From positions 1 to 28,199 of the forward strand of contig CAYSWA010000029.1 of assembly GCA_964434535.1 (NCBI GenBank): a stretch of DNA of 28,199 nucleotides. The letters are read 5' to 3'. Of the stretch, positions 7,134 through 14,452 are shown one piece after another. The stretch comes from SM23-32 sp964434535 (GTDB taxonomy: Bacteria; Planctomycetota; Brocadiia; SM23-32). Position numbers and translations under genes: made by a program. Position 1 is the stretch's first letter; the number at the start of each line of letters is the position of its first letter. The notes under the pieces are model-generated. The model was not told the DNA's origin. It ran no database searches and was given only the letters and a program-made list of their open reading frames with translations.

Positions 7134-8993
7134 GTGAGAATGACGCACTGGTTCAGGCGGCACCAGCGCTACCTGCTGGCGGGCCTGGTGGTGATGCTGA
7201 TGGTCGCCTGGGGCGTGCTGGGCACGGTGCAGAACCTGGTGGGCCGGGCGCAGCAGGCCGCCGGCACCATCCACGGCGAATCCGTCGGCCCGGCCGAGCT
7301 CCAGGACGCCTACTCGACGCTGCGCGCCGGCGCCGCCCTGGGGCTGCTGGAGCGCGAGGCCGTCGGCGTGCTCCAGTTCCGAGCGGTGCCGCCCCGGGCC
7401 GCCGCCGCGCTGGTGGCGCTGTCCCGCGACCTGGCGGACTTCGTGTTCGCCGAGGGGCGCCGGCTGGACCGGCCGGCCACGTGGCGGACCCTGGTCGTGC
7501 TGAAGGAGGCGGACGCCGCCGGCGTGGAGGTGACCCAGGACGAGGCCGCCGAGCTGCTCAGCCTCTCGCCGGTCCTGGCGGACGCCGCCGGCGTCGACCG
7601 CGAGCGCTTCGAGAGCTTCCTGTCCCACTACGGCATCAGCGAGCCCGCCCTGAACAGGGCGGTGATGCGCCTGGCCCGCGTCGGCAAGCTGCTGACGGTG
7701 CGCCGCGAGTCCTTCCGCACCAGCGCCGCCGAGCTCTGGATGAGCTACGCGCACAACTACGCGCAGCGCCACGTTCGCTACGTGGCGGTTGACGCGTCGC
7801 TCTTCGAGCCGCTGGCCGAGGCGGGGCAGCAGGAGCTGCGCGACTTCTACGCCGAGCACCGGGACCGCCTGCCTGACCCCGCGGCCGGGCTCGTGGGCTA
7901 CATGGCGCCCCAGCGGGTGCGGGTCGAGTACGCCGCCGCCCCGATAGAGCGGCTCACACGGGAGGCCGAGGTCAGCGACGACGAGGTGGCCGCCTACTAC
8001 GCAGAGCATCGCGACGAGTTCATCCAGGAGCTGGACGAGGCGCCCGAGCCGCCGCAGGAAGACGCCGCCGAGGAGGGGGACGAAGGGCCTGCGGAGGGCT
8101 TCCGCTACCAGGCGCTTGAAGAGGCGGAAGGCGCCATCCGCGACCGGCTCAAGCGGCAGAAGGCCCTCGATGAGGCGGACGCGCTGGCCCGGCGGGTGCT
8201 GGACGAGCTGGACGAAGTAGGCCGGCAGTACGCGAACGAGCCCCTGCCCCTGGCGCAGATGGCCCGCCGCCACGGCCTGAGCTACGCCGTGGCGGCCACC
8301 GAAAGGGGGAGCGAGCTGCTGTGGCGCGATGAGCTGGCCGCCGCCGTGCCCCGGCACGGGCAGGCCGTGGCGGACTTCATCTTCGACGAGGGGGCCACGC
8401 TCTACTACCCCGAGGCGTTCGGGATGGGCCGGGAGCCGGTGATCTGCCAGTTGCTGGAGCGCCGCGAGGCGGAGCCGCGCCCGTTCGAGGAGGTGGCCGA
8501 GCAGGTCAGGCGCGACTACGCCCGGCGCGAGGCCCTGGCCAGGTGCGAGGCATTCGCAGGCAAACTGCTGGAGCAGGCGCGCCAGGAGGGGCTACAGGAG
8601 GCGGCGGCCGAGATGGAGCGGCGCCTGCGCAGCCTGCTCGGCGGGGCGGCGCCGGCCGAGCAAGACGAACCGCTGCTGGAGCTGGCAGAGTCCGAGCCGT
8701 TCGCCCGCGCGGCCAGGACGTTGCCCGGGATGGCCGAGCCGCACCCGAAGCTGGTGGAGGCGGCTTTCGCCGCCGCCGTAGGCGAGCTGGCGCTCGCCAC
8801 AGAGGGGGAGCCGGTGGGGCGGTGCTACGTGTTGCAGGTCGCCGGGCAGGAGCCGGCCTCGCGGGAGGAGTTCGCCGAACGGGGGCTGTTCTACCGGATG
8901 CTCTACGGGTCCGGCAAGCAGGACCAGGCCATGCGGCGGTGGTTGGAGGGCCTGCTATCGGAGGCGCACGCCGCCCCGCCGCCCGAGGAGTGA
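7134..8993 (+). CDS. SurA/PpiD-like membrane-anchored chaperone without a recognisable parvulin domain
   Basis: A 619-residue protein with a short basic N-terminus (WFRRHQRY), one membrane helix (about residues 15-34) and a long periplasmic, Glu/Ala-rich helical domain. This topology and the C-terminal segment ICQLLERREAEPRPFEEVAEQVRRDYARREAL are typical of PpiD/SurA folding factors that help envelope proteins. I could not find the parvulin signature expected between the chaperone halves (no GGDLG-type motif); that part holds an acidic Pro-rich linker (about 300-325). It is therefore more likely a chaperone than an isomerase. Start choice: GTG at 7134 lies 7 bases after GGAGGA; an ATG two codons on is the alternative. 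ribF follows 4 bases after the stop, so the two are co-transcribed. Confidence 0.65.
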   Translation: MRMTHWFRRHQRYLLAGLVVMLMVAWGVLGTVQNLVGRAQQAAGTIHGESVGPAELQDAYSTLRAGAALGLLEREAVGVLQFRAVPPRAAAALVALSRDLADFVFAEGRRLDRPATWRTLVVLKEADAAGVEVTQDEAAELLSLSPVLADAAGVDRERFESFLSHYGISEPALNRAVMRLARVGKLLTVRRESFRTSAAELWMSYAHNYAQRHVRYVAVDASLFEPLAEAGQQELRDFYAEHRDRLPDPAAGLVGYMAPQRVRVEYAAAPIERLTREAEVSDDEVAAYYAEHRDEFIQELDEAPEPPQEDAAEEGDEGPAEGFRYQALEEAEGAIRDRLKRQKALDEADALARRVLDELDEVGRQYANEPLPLAQMARRHGLSYAVAATERGSELLWRDELAAAVPRHGQAVADFIFDEGATLYYPEAFGMGREPVICQLLERREAEPRPFEEVAEQVRRDYARREALARCEAFAGKLLEQARQEGLQEAAAEMERRLRSLLGGAAPAEQDEPLLELAESEPFARAARTLPGMAEPHPKLVEAAFAAAVGELALATEGEPVGRCYVLQVAGQEPASREEFAERGLFYRMLYGSGKQDQAMRRWLEGLLSEAHAAPPPEE

Positions 8994-8997
8994 GCCG

Positions 8998-9945
8998 ATG
9001 CGCGTTGTGCGCTGGCCGGGGGAACCGCCGCCCTCCCGGGAGCCTTCGGTGGTGACGCTGGGGGTCTTCGACGGCGTGCACCGGGGGCACGCGCGCGTCC
9101 TGCGCGAGGTGGTGGAGCAGTCGCGCGGGCGCTCCCGCCGGGCCGTCGTGGCCACCTTTGAGCGCCACCCCGCCGCCGTGCTCAGCGACGAGCCGCTGCC
9201 CGCCATCACTTCGCTGCCCCACCGGCTGCGGCTTTTCGAGGAACTGGGGCTCGACCTGTGCGTGGTGATCCGGTTCGATCCGGCGGTGGCGGCCATGCCG
9301 GCCGCGCGGTTCGCCCGCGAGGTCTTCAACGATCTGCTCCGCGCCGAGCTGGTGGTGCTGGGCTACGACTGTCGGTTCGGCCGCGGGCGGGAGGGCGACG
9401 TCGAGCTGTGCCGGCGGCTCGGCCCCGAGCTCGGATTCGAGGTGCGCAGCGTGCCGCCCGTCGAGGAGGACGGCCGCCCGGTGAGCAGCACGGCCATCCG
9501 CGAGGCGATCCAGCGCGGCGAGCTGGAGCGCGCGGCGAGGCTGCTGGGGAGGCCCGTCTCGCTGCTCGGCACGGTCGTGGCCGGGGAGGGGCGCGGCGAG
9601 CGGATCGGCGTGCCGACGGCGAACCTGGACCCGCACAACGAGGCGATCCCTCCCGACGGCGTCTACGCGGCATGGGCCAGGCTCGACGGGGAGCGAATCC
9701 CCGGGGTGGTCAGCATCGGCCGGCGCGAGACCTTCCACGGGCCCGAGGGCGAGCGGGCCGTCGAGCTGCACCTGATCGGGCGGCGCATGGAGCTCTACGG
9801 GCGGGACGTGGAGGTCGAGTTCGTGGCGCGGCTACGGCCCCAGCGGGCCTTCCCGGGCGCCGCGGAGCTGGCGGAGCAGATCGCCGAGGACATCCGCGCG
9901 GCCGCCGAGGCGCTCGGCCTCCCAGGTCAGGGCGCCGGCTGCTGA
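8998..9945 (+). CDS. ribF: Bifunctional riboflavin kinase / FAD synthetase
   Basis: Makes FMN from riboflavin (kinase) and FAD from FMN (adenylyltransferase), in the cytoplasm. The 315 residues match the usual length. The N-terminal nucleotidyltransferase part has TLGVFDGVHRGH (20-31) and VSSTAIREAI (162-171); the C-terminal riboflavin kinase domain (about 185-305) has the IGVPTANLD flavin/ATP motif (203-211) followed by PPDGVYAAWARLDG. GGAG upstream and 4-base spacing from the chaperone gene indicate an operon. The last 19 bases overlap the convergent DUF3179 gene on the other strand, so the two 3' ends are interlocked. FMN made here would serve flavoenzymes, including the chorismate synthase family protein encoded at 14453-15778. 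Confidence 0.96.
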   Translation: MRVVRWPGEPPPSREPSVVTLGVFDGVHRGHARVLREVVEQSRGRSRRAVVATFERHPAAVLSDEPLPAITSLPHRLRLFEELGLDLCVVIRFDPAVAAMPAARFAREVFNDLLRAELVVLGYDCRFGRGREGDVELCRRLGPELGFEVRSVPPVEEDGRPVSSTAIREAIQRGELERAARLLGRPVSLLGTVVAGEGRGERIGVPTANLDPHNEAIPPDGVYAAWARLDGERIPGVVSIGRRETFHGPEGERAVELHLIGRRMELYGRDVEVEFVARLRPQRAFPGAAELAEQIAEDIRAAAEALGLPGQGAGC

Positions 9946-11303
9946 GCCGGCCTGGTCGCGGGCCCGGCGCTCGGCCCGCGCAGCGCCGTCTCCGGATGGC
10001 GCTCCTTCCAGGCGAACCAGAGCATGACCCGTCCCCGGCCCGGCTCGCCGTCGACCAGCGCGTAAGCCGTGCGGCCCGACGTGGCGCGCACCTCGACCCG
10101 GCGCCCGGCGACGGTGTCGGTGAACGTCCGCTCAGCGGCAGCGGCGACCGGCTCCAGGGCATAGGCGACCGACTCGCCGTCCAGCGCGAGGCCCAGAACG
10201 AACGCCTTGGCCGGCAGCGGGCTCTGGGCCGGGTCGAAGTGGCTGGTCTGCACGTGCACTTCGGGGTCCCCGAGGTAGCCTTCCTGAATCGCGGCGCCGC
10301 GCTCCAGCAGGTCGGCCCGCTGGCCGCCGGCGCCGAGGCCGAGGGCGAGCACGGCCGCGTCGGGATGCTCCTGCGCGAACGCCTCCCAGGGCCAGACGGC
10401 GGCCTCGAGCGGCTGCGCCTGCGTGCCCGCCAGCGGGCCGGCGAGCGCACGCCCGGAGATCGGGTCCCACAGCGAGCCGGTGCCCTCGTCGTAGATCAGC
10501 GGGTCGGGGCCGTGGATGATCCCCGCGTCGCGCCACTCCACCTGCTGCCCGTCCAGCTCGGCCAGCAGCGCGCAGGCCGCCTGGGCGAGCGCGGCCCACC
10601 GCACGAAGACCGGCCGGGCGCCGATCGTGTCGCTGACGCCCCCGACACCGGCGAGGAGCTTGACCGGATAGGCGCGGACCTCTTCGCCGGCCCTGACCGC
10701 GATCACACGGTCCCGGGCCGCCAGGCCGGCCGCTTCGACGGCGGGCAGGAAGGGGCTCCGGGACATCTGGGCCGGATCGAGCACGCCGCGAACGTCGGCG
10801 TAGAGCCCGGGCATGCGCGCCAGACGTTGGAGGTCGAAGCTCTCGACCTTCTCGGTCACGTTGAAGTAGCGCGCCATGGTATGCGGCACCCCGGCCACGG
10901 CCGTGGGCGGGCGGGCGAAGACGATCTCGGCCTCGGCGCCGACGATGCGCGCGACGGGCACAGGCGTCGGGCCCGTCGCGGCCTGGGGCGGCGGGGCGGT
11001 GGGTCGCCGCTGAGCGGGCGGCACCGCCGGGGCCGAGGCGGCGGGCTGGGGCGCCGGGTGCACGCCCGGCACGCCCTCGCGAGCGCGCTTCCCGAGCACG
11101 GAGATGAACCAGGCGGCCACGACGACCCCGAGCACGATGACCAGCAGCCAGATGTGCCGGGCGTAGTCGGTCTCGACCGGCTCCTCGGGCGCGGGCTCGG
11201 GCGGCGCGGCGGGGGCCTCGGACTCGGCAGGGACGGGCGGCTCGCCGCTCGGCTCGGCGGGCTGCTCCTGCGGGGTCTCCTCTTCGAAGTCCTGCTGCTC
11301 CAT
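9927..11303 (-). CDS. Membrane-anchored DUF3179-like protein, degenerate
   Basis: A 458-residue protein of unknown function. Residues 1-47 are acidic and Pro/Glu-rich, followed by one membrane helix (about 51-70), a Pro/Ala-rich linker (to about 118) and a C-terminal domain similar to DUF3179. Recognisable DUF3179 pieces are VRAYPVKLL, the VSDTIGARPVFVRW strand, LIYDEGTGSLWDPISGRALAGPLAG and WPWEAFAQEHPDAAVL. However, the family's CPLC-type cysteine motif after the PV-V strand is replaced by AALAQAAC, so any metal or redox role linked to it is doubtful. The start is set by a strong AAGGGAGGAG site before ATG at 11303. It ends inside ribF (19-base overlap). The C-terminus is an Ala/Pro-rich tail. 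Likely placed in the cytoplasmic membrane with the domain outside. Confidence 0.7.
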   Translation of the reverse strand: MEQQDFEEETPQEQPAEPSGEPPVPAESEAPAAPPEPAPEEPVETDYARHIWLLVIVLGVVVAAWFISVLGKRAREGVPGVHPAPQPAASAPAVPPAQRRPTAPPPQAATGPTPVPVARIVGAEAEIVFARPPTAVAGVPHTMARYFNVTEKVESFDLQRLARMPGLYADVRGVLDPAQMSRSPFLPAVEAAGLAARDRVIAVRAGEEVRAYPVKLLAGVGGVSDTIGARPVFVRWAALAQAACALLAELDGQQVEWRDAGIIHGPDPLIYDEGTGSLWDPISGRALAGPLAGTQAQPLEAAVWPWEAFAQEHPDAAVLALGLGAGGQRADLLERGAAIQEGYLGDPEVHVQTSHFDPAQSPLPAKAFVLGLALDGESVAYALEPVAAAAERTFTDTVAGRRVEVRATSGRTAYALVDGEPGRGRVMLWFAWKERHPETALRGPSAGPATRPAQQPAP

Positions 11304-11354
11304 GGAAGGTCTCCTCCCTTGCTTGAGCTGCGCCCGGCTGCTGTGGGGCCGGTC

Positions 11355-11383
11355 ATTGTAGCAGAACGGCCCGGCGCGTTCAT
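11355..11383 (-). promoter_or_regulatory. Extended -10 promoter of the DUF3179-like gene
   Basis: Read on the minus strand: ATGAAC at 11383-11378, 17-base spacer, TACAAT at 11360-11355 preceded by TGC, an extended -10. The -35 is weak, as is common with extended -10 promoters. It lies back to back with the NYN promoter. Confidence 0.55.
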
Positions 11384-11425
11384 CGGGAAAAGACGGGCCT
11401 CCAGCGCCCTGAGCGGCCCGTTCAG

Positions 11426-11454
11426 TTGACGGCGCGCGCGGGGGCTGGTAGATT
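11426..11454 (+). promoter_or_regulatory. Promoter of the NYN-domain gene
   Basis: TTGACG at 11426-11431, 17-base spacer, TAGATT at 11449-11454. It drives the gene starting at 11559 with a leader of about 98 bases. It diverges from the DUF3179 promoter about 45 bases away, so shared regulation is possible. Confidence 0.65.
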
Positions 11455-11558
11455 CTGGCAGGAACGGTGCGCGGAGGCCGGCGCTTGCCGGGCCTCGTTT
11501 GGGTGGGCCGGTCGTGGCCGGTCCTTCTCTGTGTCTCGCCGCCAGAAAGGTGCCGCAA

Positions 11559-12164
11559 GTGGTCGCTCATACCATATACGAGAACACGGACCAGAGGATC
11601 GCGATCTTCGTTGACGTGCAGAACATGTTCTACTCCGCCAAGACGCTGCACCAGTCGAAGATAGACTACAGCAGGATGCTGGAGGGCATCGTGCGTGGGC
11701 GGCGGCTGGTGCGCGCCATCGCCTACGTGGTGCAGAAGGCGGACGTGGACCAGAGCAGCTTCCTGGAGGCCCTGCGCCGTAGCGGCTACGAGGTGAAGGG
11801 CAAGGAGCTGCTGATCCGGGACGACGGCTCCAGCAAGGGCGACTGGAAGATGGAGATCGCCATCGACGCGCTCACCCTGGAGCCGAAGCTCGACTGCGCC
11901 GTCCTGGTCAGCGGGGACGGCGACTTCCTGCCGCTGGTGCAGGCCCTCAACAGCCGGGGCTGCCGCACCGAGGTCGTCTCCTTCGAGCCGAGCACCTCCA
12001 ACGAGCTGATGCGCACGTGCGATCAGTTCATCTCCATCACTTCGGAGATGCTCTTCAAGGAGGAGAAGTTCGTCCGGGAGCATCGCCAGAGGCGCTACCA
12101 TGAGGAGCCGGTCCGCCCGGACGTGGCCTGCGACGCCGACGACGGGACGGGCTACGAGGGCTGA
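11559..12164 (+). CDS. NYN-domain (LabA/DUF88-like) predicted ribonuclease
   Basis: A 201-residue PIN-like protein of the NYN family, predicted to cleave RNA with acidic residues holding metal ions. Visible signature: RIAIFVDVQNMFYSAK with Asp19 and Asn22, KGDWKMEIAIDAL with Asp95 and Asp103, and VSGDGDFLPLVQALNSRG with Asp120 and Asp122. The core covers about residues 12-180; the C-terminus is a charged tail (KFVREHRQRRYHEEP). It starts at GTG 11559, placed by AGAAAGG eight bases upstream; an earlier start at 11499 would add 20 residues unlike the family. It is transcribed from its own promoter, and a GC hairpin (12180-12203) follows the stop. The RNA target is unknown. Confidence 0.85.
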   Translation: MVAHTIYENTDQRIAIFVDVQNMFYSAKTLHQSKIDYSRMLEGIVRGRRLVRAIAYVVQKADVDQSSFLEALRRSGYEVKGKELLIRDDGSSKGDWKMEIAIDALTLEPKLDCAVLVSGDGDFLPLVQALNSRGCRTEVVSFEPSTSNELMRTCDQFISITSEMLFKEEKFVREHRQRRYHEEPVRPDVACDADDGTGYEG

Positions 12165-12179
12165 CCTTCGAAAACGATG

Positions 12180-12203
12180 GGCGGCCGCTGCCGTGTGGCC
12201 GCC
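12180..12203 (+). terminator. GC-rich hairpin after the NYN gene, possible terminator
   Basis: GGCGGCC (12180-12186) and GGCCGCC (12197-12203) form a 7-bp perfect stem with a 10-base loop, 15 bases after the NYN stop. No T-run follows, so intrinsic termination would be weak. Confidence 0.35.
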
Positions 12204-12282
12204 TGCCGTCCCGTGACAGTCAGCCTGGCCTTGCTCTGCGCTCTCAGCGCCCTCCGTGGTGGGAGGTCGCCGTGAAGGCGGC

Positions 12283-12312
12283 TTGATTCTGCCTTGCCCC
12301 CCCGGCTACATT
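12283..12312 (+). promoter_or_regulatory. Promoter of the small membrane protein gene
   Basis: TTGATT at 12283-12288, 18-base spacer, TACATT at 12307-12312; leader of about 60 bases to the ATG at 12380. Confidence 0.5.
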
Positions 12313-12379
12313 GTGGGCGTGTTCAGGCGCCCCGGGGGCTTCTGGCCGGGGCGCGGCGTTCACAAGGAAAGGCGCGGCA

Positions 12380-12622
12380 ATGGATAAGCAAGAGCGCAGG
12401 CTGCGCGCCCTGGAGGGGCTCGGCTACGTGGCGGCCGTGATGATCGGGCTGGGGGGGCTGAGCGATCTGGAAAGCGTGAAGTACCTCAACGTGCTCGGGC
12501 TGGTCTTCGCCGTGATCGTGATCATCCGGCTCATGGTGATGAACATCTCCATGGGCCTGGTCGACCGGATGTATGAGCCGCCGCCGCCCCTGGACTCGGA
12601 CATAACCGAGCTGCCGGAATGA
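12380..12622 (+). CDS. Small two-helix membrane protein, unknown function
   Basis: An 80-residue protein I do not recognise. Residues 13-29 and 36-56 are hydrophobic and likely form two membrane helices; the N-terminus is basic (MDKQERRLRALEG) and the C-terminus acidic and Pro-rich (YEPPPPLDSDITELPE), which suggests both ends in the cytoplasm. It is supported by a ribosome-binding site (AAGGAAAGG) upstream of the ATG, its own promoter and codon use like the neighbours. It converges with the Ser/Thr kinase gene, whose stop lies 31 bases beyond. Confidence 0.7.
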   Translation: MDKQERRLRALEGLGYVAAVMIGLGGLSDLESVKYLNVLGLVFAVIVIIRLMVMNISMGLVDRMYEPPPPLDSDITELPE

Positions 12623-12653
12623 AGCCGGGCGCGCCGGCCCGCGGCGCGGCGGA

Positions 12654-14195
12654 TCAGAGCACGACGATCAGGAAGAAGATGAGCATGATCAGCCCGATGG
12701 CGAACAGCACCAGGTTCGTGACCGACTCAGAGCGCCTTTCGGCCGCGATGCGCGCCTGGCGCTCCATGGTGGCCTTGATCGCCTCGGTGGTGTCCTTGAT
12801 GTCCGGGGGCACCTGCCTGAACATCTCGATGGCCTCCTTGAAGCGGTGCGTCCTGACCATGCGCATCGCTTCGGCGTAGTTGCGCCTGGCGGCGGCGCGC
12901 CGCTCCTCCAGGACCTTGTGCCTGAGCGTCTCGGCCCGCTTCCTCTCTTCAGCGAAGGACTTGCCCTCGACGGTCTTGACCTCTTCCAGCAGTTCCAGCG
13001 CTTCGCCGAAGCGGGCGTTCAGGCGCAGGCGGTCGGCCTGGTCGAGCATCATGGAGACCTTGTTGCTGACCAGGGTGCGGCCGCGCTCCAGGTCGACCCC
13101 GCAGTTGATGCAGCGGCGCACGTCGTGGCGGTTGCGCTGCCGGCAGTCGGGGCAGATGTCGAAGAACTGTTCCAGGCTCGCGTCGCAGTACATGCACTTG
13201 TGGAAGCGCACGGGGCTGACCTTGCCGCAGGAGGGGCAGGCGGGGGCGCGCTTCAGCTCGGACTCGAACCGGTCCAGGTCCTCCAGCAGTTCCTCGGCGC
13301 TCTGGTATCGGTCATCGGGGTCCTGCTCCAGGCAGCGGGTCACGATCGGGTCGAGCCGGGGATCGGCGGTGCGGGAGACCTCGCTGGGCGGCCGGCTCAG
13401 GGGCACCTCGGGGCGTTCCTGGGTGAGCAGCTCGTAGAAGACGACGCCGGCGGCGTAGATGTCGGCGCGCCCGTCCACCTCCATCGGGTTGCGCCGCTGC
13501 TCGGGGCTCATGTAGGCGGGGGTGCCCATGCGGCGGGCGCGGGGGGCGCCGCCCTCGGCGGCCTTGCGCTCCTGCTCCATCAGGCCGGCCAGCCCGAAGT
13601 CGGCGATCTTGACCCCCACCTCCTCGGTCATCATGATGTTGGAGGGCTTGACGTCGCGGTGGACCACGCCGTGGTTGTGGGCGTAGTCGAGGGCGGCGGC
13701 GGTGCCGCGGGCGATGCGCACGAACTCCTGCACGGTGAAGGGGCGCGACATGAGCTGCTGAAGCGACGGGCCGTCCACGTACTCCATCACGAAGAAGTAT
13801 ATCTTGCCGACGTTGCCCCGCTCGATGATGGTGACGATGTTGGGGTGGTTCAGCGTGGAGAGGGCCTGGCTCTCCTCGTGGAAGCGGCGCACGAAGGCGG
13901 GCCGGTCGGCGAAGGCGCGGGGGAGCACCTTGAGGGCGACGGTCCGGTTCAGCGAGAGCTGGGTGGCCCTGTAGACCTCGCCCATGGCCCCCGTGCCGAT
14001 CTTCTCCTCGATCTGGAAGCCGCCCAGCTCCTTGCCCGGGGCCACGCCGCCGGCCGCCAGCGGCCCCAGATCGTCCATGACGGTGGGGTCGGGGTCGGTG
14101 AACTCGTGGCCGCAGTCGGGGCAACGGAGGGGTTCGCCGCCGCTCGGGCGCTTCGCGGCGAACTCCTGCTTACATCCGGGGCAGGTGAACTTCAT
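12654..14195 (-). CDS. Membrane-anchored Ser/Thr protein kinase with zinc ribbons
   Basis: A 513-residue Hanks-type kinase. Residues 1-33 form a zinc ribbon (CPGC...CPDC, MJ0042-type). The kinase domain (about 60-312) is complete: glycine loop GTGAMG (67-72), VALK Lys89, HRDVKPSN with Asp181, DFG (199-201), and GTPAYMSPEQ (224-233). Two further CxxC pairs follow (CPSC, CMYC, CPDC, CINC; 320-365), a double zinc ribbon. A charged, TPR-like helical region (about 380-485) precedes one C-terminal membrane helix (493-512), so this is a tail-anchored kinase facing the cytoplasm. I start at ATG 14195 because the protein then opens directly with the ribbon; a longer frame begins inside the promoter. 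Substrates are unknown, but an FHA-domain activator is encoded at 21403-23229 and could read such phosphorylation. Confidence 0.93.
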   Translation of the reverse strand: MKFTCPGCKQEFAAKRPSGGEPLRCPDCGHEFTDPDPTVMDDLGPLAAGGVAPGKELGGFQIEEKIGTGAMGEVYRATQLSLNRTVALKVLPRAFADRPAFVRRFHEESQALSTLNHPNIVTIIERGNVGKIYFFVMEYVDGPSLQQLMSRPFTVQEFVRIARGTAAALDYAHNHGVVHRDVKPSNIMMTEEVGVKIADFGLAGLMEQERKAAEGGAPRARRMGTPAYMSPEQRRNPMEVDGRADIYAAGVVFYELLTQERPEVPLSRPPSEVSRTADPRLDPIVTRCLEQDPDDRYQSAEELLEDLDRFESELKRAPACPSCGKVSPVRFHKCMYCDASLEQFFDICPDCRQRNRHDVRRCINCGVDLERGRTLVSNKVSMMLDQADRLRLNARFGEALELLEEVKTVEGKSFAEERKRAETLRHKVLEERRAAARRNYAEAMRMVRTHRFKEAIEMFRQVPPDIKDTTEAIKATMERQARIAAERRSESVTNLVLFAIGLIMLIFFLIVVL

Positions 14196-14228
14196 GCCTT
14201 GGGCCGCCCTCGCCAGCTTGATTCCCTC

Positions 14229-14258
14229 AAGATAGCTGCGCGCCGGTGGCCGTGTCAA
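14229..14258 (-). promoter_or_regulatory. Promoter of the Ser/Thr kinase gene
   Basis: Minus strand: TTGACA at 14258-14253, 18-base spacer, TATCTT at 14234-14229. Transcription would start near 14222, 27 bases before the ATG at 14195. Confidence 0.65.
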
Positions 14259-14452
14259 CGGCTTCGCCCGGCCGCCCCTCTGTGCTGGCCAACGCTATGG
14301 CGGCGTTTCGTTCTGCCTGTCGCGGGCGGGGCTGAGGGCTCGGTGCGGCCGACGGCCGCCGCAGGGCGCCTTTGCCCCGGCCGTCGCAAGCGGAGCCACC
14401 CCGGGCCGCCTTCACCCGCAGCACGCTGCGTGCCATCCGGCGACAGCGGGGC

